64,000 nt of DNA, from NCBI RefSeq assembly GCF_016757215.1, contig NZ_JAESIY010000017.1, positions 1 through 64,000 on the forward strand. The letters run 5' to 3'. Under the pieces are notes generated by a model, which did no database searches, was not told the DNA's origin, and saw nothing but the letters and a program-made list of their open reading frames with translations. Shown here piece after piece: positions 18,153-24,644 of this stretch; the first letter of the stretch is position 1, and each line of letters begins with the position of its first letter. Origin of the DNA: Fulvivirga sediminis (GTDB lineage: Bacteria > Bacteroidota > Bacteroidia > Cytophagales > Cyclobacteriaceae). The position numbers were made by a program, and so were the translations under genes.

Positions 18153-18217
18153 TTATGGTAATTGAGTAGACGGCTCTGACTCAAATTGAGCCAGAGTGTG
18201 CCTCAAATGTCGTTTAG
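18153..18217 (+). repeat. attC-like recombination site 2
   Basis: The outer 10-mer ttatggtaat (18153-18162) matches the reverse complement of the left edge of this unit (gttaccataa, 17340-17349) at 9 of 10 positions. Inside, ctctgactcaa (18174-18184) and ttgagccagag (18186-18196) form a near-perfect 11-bp hairpin, then the site ends around cgtttagtt (18211). After it the sequence becomes decayed (IS66 remnant), so this is the end of the first array. Confidence 0.55.
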
Positions 18218-18474
18218 TTAAGCAGAATTTGTTTAAGAATTAATGTTAGGATGCTTATGGGATAAGTTTTTAGTGTTAGTAATTGTGAATCTTTCATGTA
18301 TGATAAATGACGGAACAAAAAAATCCTGTGCCTAATAACTAAGTCTTCGTGTGGCTCATCGAGCCCAACATGAATACTGTGTTGAGCGAACCGTGGCACT
18401 GTATGGGGATTAGTTTGTTTTGTGGTATCCCTTTGGGCTTAAGTTTATTTGAAAGAGAAGAAATTTCCTAAAAG

Positions 18475-19150
18475 TTATTGAGTGGGAAATAGCTTTTTAA
18501 GGTTATTGACTTTAGCCTCAGGTATTGTTCCAAGGGTAGTTTTGAGCCATTGTCTGGGTTCTATGTCATGGGCTTGGCATGTGGCAAAGAAGGAATAGAG
18601 TATGGCTGCCCACTGGGTAGTATCATATGAGCCGGCAAAGTGGTAGTTTTTTTCTGCCCAACGCCAAGGTCTGATTCTTTTTTCCACTAAATTGTTATCG
18701 ATATTTCATGACCCATTGGCGGTGTATCGAACTACTCTTGGCCATAGTTTATGGGCGTAAGCCAATGCTTTTCCTATGCTGCTTTTAGTGCTGCATGAGA
18801 GTATTCTTTCTCTATAAAAATGATTTTAGTTCAGTAAGTATCGGCTCAGCTTGTTGTTGCCTTGCGACTTGCACCATTTCTGTACTTAGACCTTCTTCTT
18901 TACACTGACGTTATATAGCATAGAGTTTTTGTATTTCTGCTAATGCATATTCAGCTCTTTCAGGGTCATTTTCTCTGCCCTGATCAATTTTACGACGTGC
19001 GTGTTCCATGCAGCCCAAAAGGAAGATGTCCTCATTCTTATCAAAACGATCATAGGCCGCATAGCTATCTGTTTGCAGGCCGCTTTAAACCATCCGCTGA
19101 TGGAGACATGCAAGTGTCTATAAAGGACTTCTCTATTATCAAGGTTTGCT
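18475..19150 (-). mobile_element. IS66-family transposase remnant
   Basis: The minus-strand segment 18475-18687 encodes the typical IS66 TnpC C-terminus (KRIRPWRWAEKNYHFAGS, then TTQWAAILYSFFATCQAHDIEPRQWL). Further upstream on the minus strand, fragments such as GCMEHARRKIDQGREN and AEIQKLYA continue the same protein, but interrupted by stops and frame changes up to ~19150. It is a dead, truncated copy with no visible terminal repeats. It lies between the first cassette-like array and the RNA-repair block and may be a scar of how that block arrived. Confidence 0.75.
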
Positions 19151-19294
19151 TTTTCCTTCGTTAATATCCATGATCTTAGGTGTTATTTTTTGTCGTTCAT
19201 GAAATTCCTACAAGGCCCATTAGGGTGGTTGTGTAGAAAGCTTACTTATAAAAACTTTAACGAAACGAATTAATAAACGAGAAGTAATTGAGCC

Positions 19295-19326
19295 GCCTGA
19301 TCTGAGCCAAAAGGTTCAGGTCAGGC
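19295..19326. repeat. 14-bp hairpin with AAAA loop
   Basis: Bases 19295-19308 pair with 19313-19326 over 14 positions (two G-T wobbles) around an aaaa loop. Flanking taattgag and aatcaatt extend the symmetry. There is no T-tract on the plus strand, so it is not a standard forward terminator. Its position just before the promoter of the RNA-repair operon suggests a boundary element, a reverse terminator for upstream transcription, or a decayed recombination site. Confidence 0.55.
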
Positions 19327-19364
19327 AATAAATCAATTGAAAAATAAAAATAATTCAGCCTTTA

Positions 19365-19397
19365 TTTGTTTGGTATCAAAAGTTTCTATTAAGTTTG
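19365..19397 (+). promoter_or_regulatory. Bacteroidota-type promoter of the rtcB operon leader
   Basis: A perfect TAnnTTTG -7 box, TAAGTTTG, lies at 19390-19397. TTTG occurs at 19365-19368 and 19369-19372, 21 and 17 bases upstream, as candidate -33 elements. Transcription would begin around 19402-19405, just ahead of the leader peptide region. Confidence 0.65.
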
Positions 19398-19435
19398 CAC
19401 ACATAATTCACTCCTAATACAGAAAGGAGGTCACA

Positions 19436-19489
19436 ATGATGGTGCAGAAAATACATATCGCTTTATTGACCGGGATGTTAGCCGCTTAA
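19436..19489 (+). CDS. leader peptide of 17 aa with unusually strong Shine-Dalgarno
   Basis: The short ORF encodes MMVQKIHIALLTGMLAA. Five bases ahead of it is AGAAAGGAGGT (19421-19431), complementary to 11 consecutive bases of the conserved 3' tail of bacterial 16S rRNA. Bacteroidota genes normally lack Shine-Dalgarno sequences and their anti-SD is reported to be occluded on the ribosome, so such a site before a tiny ORF is striking. The ORF spans the antiterminator heptamer and ends just before the attenuator stems. No codon run pointing to a specific amino acid is seen. Confidence 0.6.
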   Translation: MMVQKIHIALLTGMLAA

Positions 19490-19515
19490 CAGCGCTAAGC
19501 TGATATAATTTTTGT

Positions 19516-19542
19516 ACCCGGTCCCAACGATCGGGTTTTTTT
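19516..19542 (+). terminator. intrinsic terminator in the rtcB leader
   Basis: An 8-bp stem, acccggtc (19516-19523) with gatcgggt (19529-19536), one G-T wobble and a 5-base loop, followed by seven T residues (19536-19542). It stands about 150 bases before rtcB and not behind any full gene, which supports a regulatory rather than end-of-gene role. Confidence 0.75.
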
Positions 19543-19694
19543 GTGCCTTTTGCTGAGTAAGCAATATCTTCAAATTTTCCCGACACTTCAATCAATTAGT
19601 TTATGGGCCTATTCCTTTATGGAATTTGATTGCTGTCCAGGCAACGATCATTTGTAGTCATGTGCTGCAAGGGCTGTTATTTTTTTAATGCTTT

Positions 19695-21098
19695 ATGGGC
19701 AAGATTAAGTTAAAGGGTAAAGACCTTCGAAAAATCAATTATTCGTCTAACCGATCAATAGCCTTGGCTATTGACGTAATGGCAAAACATTACAAACACA
19801 GCTCTAAAGAAGAGCAACTAGCGATATTAATAGATATCAAAAACAACTTTCAAAACTATCTGGATCATGAGATTCTGGCATTGATTGCTTCAGAATTTGA
19901 TGATACAGACACCTTTAAGGAACGTGCAGAGATTGAACTGTTGAGAGCGCATGGTGATTTTGCGGTTTTCGGACGCAAGCATATTTCCAGTAACGCCTTT
20001 CAACAGATGGAAATGGCCATGCGTTTGCCTGTTTCCAAACGTGGAGCACTTATGCCAGACGCACATCAGGGGTATGGATTACCTATTGGTGGTGTTTTGG
20101 CTACTGAAAATACGGTTATTCCCTATGGCGTAGGCCTGGATATTGGGTGTAGAATGAGTCTGACACTGTATGATGTGGATGAGTCGTATTTGAAAAGACA
20201 TGCTTATCAATTCAAAATGGCGCTTAAAGAGCGTACCAATTTTGGAACAGGAGGAGAGATCTCTTTTCAGCAAGAGCATGCCATATTAGATAGGCCGGAG
20301 TTTGCACTGACAGACCTGCTGCGTCAGCTTCATGGCAAGGCTGTAAAACAGCTAGGTACTTCAGGTTCAGGTAATCACTTTGTTGAGTTCGGCATGGTCG
20401 AACTGCACGATGGAGATGGTTTAGGACTACCACCAGGAAAATACCTGGGGCTATTGGCCCACTCGGGTTCACGTGGTATGGGAGCTTCCATTGCCAGATA
20501 TTATACACAGATAGCCAGGGAGCAGTGCTTGCTGCCAAGGCAGGCTCAGCATTTTGCCTGGTTGGATCTGGATACGGAAGCAGGGCAGGAGTATTGGCTG
20601 TCGATGAATCTGGCAGGGGATTACGCTCAGGCGTGTCATGATCAAATTCATTACAACCTGGCAAAACAACTTGGACTGAAACCCATTGGAAGGGTTGAGA
20701 ATCATCACAACTTCGCCTGGAAGGAAATACATCAAGGGCAAGAGTTAATCGTGCATCGAAAGGGGGCCACTCCGGCAGCTGAAGGTGTTTTGGGCATCAT
20801 ACCCGGCTCTATGACAGCTGCCGGCTACATTGTTCGGGGTAAAGGTGATCCTCATTCATTGGATAGTGCCTCTCATGGTGCAGGGCGTAAAATGTCAAGG
20901 AAGAAGGCTCGGGAATCTATTACTGGTAGTGAACTCCGGAAGATCCTCAGCAGAGAGCAAGTTACGTTGATTGGTGGTGGTCTGGATGAGGCTCCCATTG
21001 CTTACAAAGACTTGTCAAAGGTGATGGAGTCCCAGCAGCATCTGGTAGACGTGATTGGCCAATTTGAGCCAAGAATTGTGAGAATGGATAAAAACTGA
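19695..21098 (+). CDS. rtcB: RtcB family RNA ligase
   Basis: A GTP/Mn2+-dependent ligase joining 2',3'-cyclic phosphate (3'-P) and 5'-OH RNA ends. Signature elements are all present in 467 aa: ALMPDAHQGYGLPIGGV (~118-134), GVGLDIGCRM with metal ligands Asp149 and Cys152, GTSGSGNHFVEFG with His228, AHSGSRG with His256, VENHHNFAWKE with His337/338, VHRKGATPA and SASHGAGRKMSR where His394 is the expected guanylylated nucleophile. The divergence from housekeeping RtcB and the prfH neighbour place it with the RtcB2-type enzymes reported to reseal ribotoxin-cleaved 16S rRNA. prfH begins 4 bases after its stop. G+C is clearly higher than in the flanks. An attenuator-like leader precedes it. Confidence 0.93.
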   Translation: MGKIKLKGKDLRKINYSSNRSIALAIDVMAKHYKHSSKEEQLAILIDIKNNFQNYLDHEILALIASEFDDTDTFKERAEIELLRAHGDFAVFGRKHISSNAFQQMEMAMRLPVSKRGALMPDAHQGYGLPIGGVLATENTVIPYGVGLDIGCRMSLTLYDVDESYLKRHAYQFKMALKERTNFGTGGEISFQQEHAILDRPEFALTDLLRQLHGKAVKQLGTSGSGNHFVEFGMVELHDGDGLGLPPGKYLGLLAHSGSRGMGASIARYYTQIAREQCLLPRQAQHFAWLDLDTEAGQEYWLSMNLAGDYAQACHDQIHYNLAKQLGLKPIGRVENHHNFAWKEIHQGQELIVHRKGATPAAEGVLGIIPGSMTAAGYIVRGKGDPHSLDSASHGAGRKMSRKKARESITGSELRKILSREQVTLIGGGLDEAPIAYKDLSKVMESQQHLVDVIGQFEPRIVRMDKN

Positions 21099-21102
21099 AA
21101 GG

Positions 21103-21741
21103 ATGAAAAACAATCAGACTATTTATATCCAGATCTCAGCAGGTAGAGGCCCGGCAGAATGCTGCTGGGTGGTTGCCCAGGCACTTAAGCGACTGATGAC
21201 AGAGGCGAAGGCTTTGGGACTGCACTCAGAAGTGATCGACCGACAGGAAAGTATTCAGAATGGAACCTTGTACTCAGCACTTATTGCCGTTGCAGGGCAG
21301 CAGGTTTCTGCTCAATTAGCGCATTGGCAAGGGACCATACAGTGGATAGGGCAGAGTCCTTATCGGAAATATCATAAGAGGAAAAACTGGTTTATAGGTG
21401 TTTCCTTTTTTAAGCCAAAGAATCAGGATCAGCACTTGAAAGTCTCTGAGGTGGTGTGCCAGGCGTTTAGAGGATCAGGTCCGGGTGGTCAGCATCGCAA
21501 TAAGGTGGAGACTGCTGTAAGGGCCACACATGTGCCAACAGGATTGAGCACTACCTCTTCAGAGGCCAGATCGCAGCATCAAAACAAGCAGCTGGCCTTC
21601 AAAAAGCTGGAGCAGTTGCTCAAATCTTTTGAAATAGATCAGCAGCGAGAATTGATCAACGAGCAGTGGATGCAGCACTTGAGCCTGGAGCGAGGCAATG
21701 CGGTATTAGTTTTTGAAGGAAGAAAATTCATACAGCGATGA
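21103..21741 (+). CDS. prfH: PrfH peptide chain release factor homologue
   Basis: A class-I release-factor-like protein of 212 aa. It keeps the peptidyl-tRNA hydrolysis domain with the GGQ loop (FRGSGPGGQHRNKVETAVR, Gln130) and the downstream THVPTGL segment, but has a short, different N-terminal region in place of the stop-codon-reading domain 2 of RF1/RF2. That layout defines PrfH, reported to rescue ribosomes whose decoding centre has been cut, exposing the ends for RtcB. It is translationally coupled on both sides: 4 bases after rtcB, and its TGA overlaps the ATG of the next gene (ATGA). The coupling supports a joint function in ribosome rescue and repair. Confidence 0.92.
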   Translation: MKNNQTIYIQISAGRGPAECCWVVAQALKRLMTEAKALGLHSEVIDRQESIQNGTLYSALIAVAGQQVSAQLAHWQGTIQWIGQSPYRKYHKRKNWFIGVSFFKPKNQDQHLKVSEVVCQAFRGSGPGGQHRNKVETAVRATHVPTGLSTTSSEARSQHQNKQLAFKKLEQLLKSFEIDQQRELINEQWMQHLSLERGNAVLVFEGRKFIQR

Positions 21742-22427
21742 GGCCTTTCAATAAAGTAACACAACGTGAGAGGTATGTGAGAAAGTTGCAGCTTGAGCGC
21801 AGGCGCCTGGTAGAAGCCAGGCGTCGGCTTGGGTATGTGGAGTTGGAAACACCTATTCGGCATGGATGGTATAAGCACCTGGTACTTAGAGATGACGTGA
21901 GTAGGCGCGTGGATGCTGCGGTGTTTTTGGAGATCTTGGACCAGTGTGGTACAGAATGTTGGGGTAGGGATAAGCGGCATGCAGATAAAGTATGGGATCG
22001 GGAAAACAGGGAGAATCGAGAGATTCAGTTTCCGGGTGTTCGTAGAATTGATTCTCGGACCTATAAAAAACTTTCTCCAAAGGCGAGATCCTGGTTTGAC
22101 TTTTATGGTAATCACTGGCATTACCGATATGGCTTTATGAAGCACTATATGTGTACTGTGCCTCGGCATTTCTTCAAATTGGCCTATACCAGAGCCTATA
22201 TCACTAAAAGAAAAATAATGGATGCTGATATAGAAAAACGGCTCGCTGAAATCGATTCGGAGCTAAGGTCGAATGAGCTTTATGATATGGTACATAATTT
22301 TAGTTATAATAATCCATGGACCAGCTGGCATTATCATAAAAGAATAAGAAGACGCTGTAAAATGGCCCTTGATCAGTATGATGAGGACGTTTTTGACTCT
22401 CAGGTCCATCGTAGTTACAATTGGTGA
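21738..22427 (+). CDS. unrecognised basic protein of the rtcB-prfH-Ro operon (229 aa)
   Basis: Translation overlaps the end of prfH by four bases, so it belongs to the same operon. The N-terminus is strongly basic (RERYVRKLQLERRRLVEARRR) and the protein is rich in Arg, His, Trp and Tyr, with an aromatic cluster SWFDFYGNHWHYRYGFMKHY (~122-141) and a second one near NNPWTSWHYHKRIRRRCK. This composition suits RNA or ribosome binding, but I recognise no domain, no nuclease motif and no signal peptide. The 163 bases that follow contain a tgcgca/tgcgca hairpin (22466-22484) and no credible gene. Candidate new component of the RNA-repair module. Confidence 0.75.
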   Translation: MRPFNKVTQRERYVRKLQLERRRLVEARRRLGYVELETPIRHGWYKHLVLRDDVSRRVDAAVFLEILDQCGTECWGRDKRHADKVWDRENRENREIQFPGVRRIDSRTYKKLSPKARSWFDFYGNHWHYRYGFMKHYMCTVPRHFFKLAYTRAYITKRKIMDADIEKRLAEIDSELRSNELYDMVHNFSYNNPWTSWHYHKRIRRRCKMALDQYDEDVFDSQVHRSYNW

Positions 22428-22590
22428 ACAATTAAATCTGAACTTTTTAAGAAAAAATTTTTCACTGCGCAAAAAGGTTGCGCACTTGAGGCTCAGCTTT
22501 GTAACATCATTGAAAAACAAAGAGACAGGCCCAGAAGAAACGGAAGTCAAATTGGAGTTCAGGAAATTGAAACCTTTTAAAGCGTAAGTC

Positions 22591-24129
22591 ATGAAATTTA
22601 ACTTTATAAAAGCCGACAACAATCAAGTGAAAAACCACGAAGGAGAAGTGGCTTATAAGACTTCAGCAGAATTGGAGCTATACACCAGTGTAGTGACGGC
22701 CAGTTTGTCGAATAACTTTTATGAAAGTGCAGATGACAGGCTAAAAAGGATCATTCGATTGATTGGAGAAGTGTCTCCGCACTTCGTCGCTAAGCTGGCC
22801 ATTTATACCAGAGAAAACATGCATTTGCGATCAGTGCCATTGGTGCTGCTAGCGGAGCTGTCCAAAGTTCATTTTGGAGACTCATTGGTAAGCAAAACCA
22901 CTTCACGGGTGATCCAGCGTGCTGATGAAATTACGGAGTTACTGGCGTACTATCAGCTGGCTAATAGCAGGGAGGGAGAGAAGAAGTTGAACAAATTGTC
23001 TAAGCAAATTCAGAAAGGTGTGGCTGTTGCCTTCAACAAGTTTGATGAGTATCAATTTGCCAAGTACAACAGAAAGACGGAAGTAACTTTTAAAGATGCT
23101 TTGTTCCTGACTCATCCAAAGGCGATCTCTTCGGAGCAACAGGCTCTTTTTGATAAGATTGTTACGGATGATCTTGAGGTGCCATACACCTGGGAGGTAG
23201 AGTTATCCAAAATAGTACAAACTCAGTTTGCCAGTGAAGAGGGGCGGAAGGCCGCGGTTACTCAAAAGTGGGAGGAGCTCATTGCCAGCAATAGGTTGGG
23301 GTATATGGCTCTACTGAGAAACTTGCGTAACATTCTACAAGCAGAAGTAGGAGCAGAAGCTATCGAAAAAGTAGCTTCCCGTTTGGCCGATCCGCATGAA
23401 GTGAGAAGATCCAAACAATTGCCTTTTCGTTTTTTGGCGGCATATAATGAACTCAGAGGGTTGAAGCTCAACTATCTGTCGGTGATCATCGATGCCTTGG
23501 AAGAGGCTATCATGTCCAGTGCAGCCAATATTGTGGGGTTTGATCTTCAAACACGAGTACTGATCGCTGCGGATGTGTCCGGGTCTATGTACACTCCGGT
23601 AGGAGGGCGAAGCAAGATCCGTTGCTACGACGTAGGTCTGACGCTGAGCATGCTGTTGGCAGCCAAATCCAAAAATGTGGTGACAGGCATTTTTGGAGAT
23701 CGTTGGCAGGAAGTGAGCCTTTCTACCAGGGGAGGCATATTGTCTAATGTGCAGGAATTGAACAGGATGGAAGGACAGGTAGGGTATTCTACCAATGCCT
23801 ACCGTGTGATCGATGCGATGATCGCGGAAGGCAGGGTGATGGATAAGGTGTTGTTTTTTACTGATTTACAACTGTGGGATAGCCGGGCAGGAGGCTCCAG
23901 TTTGAAAGCGTCGTGGACCAAATATAAGAGGGAAGTAGCCCCACAGGCTAAACTGTATCTGTTTGACCTGGTGGGTTATGGCAACACACCGCTCAGTGTG
24001 GAGCGCGATGATGTATTCCTATTGGCAGGATGGTCAGATAAGGTGTTTGATATCTTGTCTGCCATAGAGGCCGGAGGTAATGCACTGACCGAGATAGAGC
24101 AAATAACTTTGACTTCAGCAGCAGGCTGA
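22591..24129 (+). CDS. rsr: Ro60/Rsr-type TROVE-vWA RNA-binding protein
   Basis: The first ~310 residues form the TROVE domain (helical repeats, e.g. LKRIIRLIGEVSPHFVAKLAIYTRE, NRLGYMALLRNLRNIL and FRFLAAYNELRG). The last ~190 residues form a von Willebrand A domain with a complete MIDAS: D328-x-S-x-S in ADVSGSM, a Thr in GYSTNAYRV and Asp in FFTDLQLWD. Ro proteins are ring-shaped, bind Y RNAs on the outer face and feed or protect misfolded RNAs; bacterial Rsr works with exonucleases and in Salmonella sits next to Y-RNA and rtc genes. Here three Y-RNA-like genes lie directly downstream, a strong independent confirmation. The 512-aa length is normal for the family. Confidence 0.93.
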   Translation: MKFNFIKADNNQVKNHEGEVAYKTSAELELYTSVVTASLSNNFYESADDRLKRIIRLIGEVSPHFVAKLAIYTRENMHLRSVPLVLLAELSKVHFGDSLVSKTTSRVIQRADEITELLAYYQLANSREGEKKLNKLSKQIQKGVAVAFNKFDEYQFAKYNRKTEVTFKDALFLTHPKAISSEQQALFDKIVTDDLEVPYTWEVELSKIVQTQFASEEGRKAAVTQKWEELIASNRLGYMALLRNLRNILQAEVGAEAIEKVASRLADPHEVRRSKQLPFRFLAAYNELRGLKLNYLSVIIDALEEAIMSSAANIVGFDLQTRVLIAADVSGSMYTPVGGRSKIRCYDVGLTLSMLLAAKSKNVVTGIFGDRWQEVSLSTRGGILSNVQELNRMEGQVGYSTNAYRVIDAMIAEGRVMDKVLFFTDLQLWDSRAGGSSLKASWTKYKREVAPQAKLYLFDLVGYGNTPLSVERDDVFLLAGWSDKVFDILSAIEAGGNALTEIEQITLTSAAG

Positions 24130-24146
24130 GGTTTGTTAATAGAATA

Positions 24147-24274
24147 ATGGAGTGCCGTAGAGTAGTATTTCTTCGTTCCAAATAGGTAATGCCTGTGCAA
24201 ATCAGGTCATGCGAAAGCATGTCGTCTAAGGAGTAGGACACCTGTGTTAAGAACTGCTCGCTTGTTGCCTCCAT
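24147..24274 (+). ncRNA. Y RNA-like gene A (tRNA-mimic with GNRA-capped acceptor)
   Basis: Ends pair: atggag (24147-24152) with ctccat (24269-24274), then an unpaired T and a gc/gc step, leading into gccgtag (24154-24160) opposite ttgttgc (24262-24268), the conserved Ro-binding-like pair shared by all three RNAs. Inside are a T-arm mimic (cctg/cagg, loop tgcaaat, 24192-24206), a hairpin catgc-GAAA-gcatg (24208-24221) replacing the tRNA acceptor ends, and a D-arm mimic (gtc/gac with a loop containing aagg, 24224-24239). This T-arm, capped acceptor, D-arm order is that of the permuted tRNA-like module of YrlA-type bacterial Y RNAs. Confidence 0.78.
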
Positions 24275-24304
24275 TTTAAAATACAGATCACATAGCTGAT
24301 CAAA

Positions 24305-24442
24305 AAAAGAAGAGTGTCGTAGAGAAGTCATACTTCGTTTGGGTCGATGGGGTCGCAGGTTCGACTCCTGCCTCACCAATTGCTGGTGAGTAGCTCAGTG
24401 GTAGAGCACATGTAGACTTTTCGGGTTGTTACCTCTTCTTTT
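24305..24442 (+). ncRNA. Y RNA-like gene B carrying a near-perfect permuted tRNA
   Basis: A 10-bp terminal stem (24305-24314 with 24433-24442), the same unpaired T plus two pairs, then gtcgtag (24316-24322) and ttgttac (24426-24432). A hairpin gaagt-cat-acttc (24324-24336) follows the 5' strand. The centre is a tRNA cut at the anticodon and joined at its ends: canonical T-arm gcagg-TTCGACT-cctgc (24355-24371), acceptor 3' strand ctcacc (24372-24377), a short linker, acceptor 5' strand ggtgag (24385-24390), then ta and the D-arm gctc-agtggta-gagc (24393-24407). So the 3' half precedes the 5' half. It should fold as a tRNA mimic bound by Ro. Confidence 0.86.
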
Positions 24443-24452
24443 ACTAAATGAT

Positions 24453-24588
24453 AGGATAAGGATGTCGTAGGCGTGAATTACTTCGTCAACACAATATGGG
24501 AAGGGTATTGGAAGATTTCCAATAAGGGTGCAAATCCCTGCTGACAGGCTCCCGCTATTCAAGCCGCTAATTACTCTCTGTCCTTTTT
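24453..24588 (+). ncRNA. Y RNA-like gene C (divergent) ending in a T-tract
   Basis: The 5' block repeats genes A and B in exact register: gtcgtag at 24464-24470 and cttcgt 17 bases later (24481), the same spacing as in both others. The 3' partner is taattac (24568-24574), and an imperfect outer stem (agga with tcct) is followed by ttttt (24584-24588), so the cluster probably terminates here. Inside are a hairpin attgga...tccaat (24508-24523) and a T-arm mimic aggg-TGCAAAT-ccct (24525-24539) with the same loop as gene A. The D-arm and capped acceptor are not clear, so the internal fold is less certain. Confidence 0.55.
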
Positions 24589-24610
24589 AAATTTGAAAAA
24601 TGGGTTAACA

Positions 24611-24642
24611 TATGTCTTTACAGCTCTGATAGGCAGAGCACG
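24611..24642 (+). ncRNA. tRNA/Y RNA 5'-half-like fragment next to the recombinase
   Basis: The sequence acagctctgataggcagagc (24620-24639) reproduces a tRNA D-arm (gctc...gagc, loop with agg) and can form the hairpin gctctg/cagagc. No matching T-arm or acceptor partner is present; the dead recombinase frame starts immediately after (24645). It is probably the stump of a further Y RNA or tRNA cut off by an insertion, or an attachment-site remnant. Confidence 0.4.
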
Positions 24643-24644
24643 TT

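Larger units (their letters stand above)
19403..19542 (+). promoter_or_regulatory. putative transcription attenuator / leader RNA
   Basis: The leader contains, in order: ctcct (19411-19415), able to mask the Shine-Dalgarno by pairing with aggag (19425-19429); the extended Shine-Dalgarno; a 17-codon ORF; a stem around 19478-19498 (gctta with taagc, or ttagc with gctaa); and an intrinsic terminator. The heptamer gaccggg (19468-19474) inside the ORF is perfectly complementary to cccggtc (19517-19523), which is also the 5' arm of the terminator, so pairing of the two would abolish termination. This is the layout of a ribosome-controlled attenuator. The signal is not known; that the operon senses ribosome state is inference. 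Confidence 0.6.

Noticed and set aside
20224-20741. Long minus-strand ORFs opposite rtcB
   Set aside because: They are antisense shadows produced by the higher G+C of rtcB; the plus-strand frame has all catalytic motifs.
22369-22587. 72-aa ORF between the unknown gene and the Ro gene
   Set aside because: It starts inside the preceding gene in another frame, has no family resemblance, and covers a hairpin region; more likely a chance frame.
24355-24407. Ordinary tRNA gene (T-arm and D-arm sequences are canonical)
   Set aside because: The 3' half comes before the 5' half and there is no anticodon arm between D-arm and T-arm in normal order; enclosing Ro-type stems and two sister units argue for a Y RNA.
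24491-24560. Cobalamin riboswitch
   Set aside because: The core resembles it, but the element is followed by a T-tract and a dead recombinase rather than a B12-related gene, and its ends match the two neighbouring Y RNAs in exact register.
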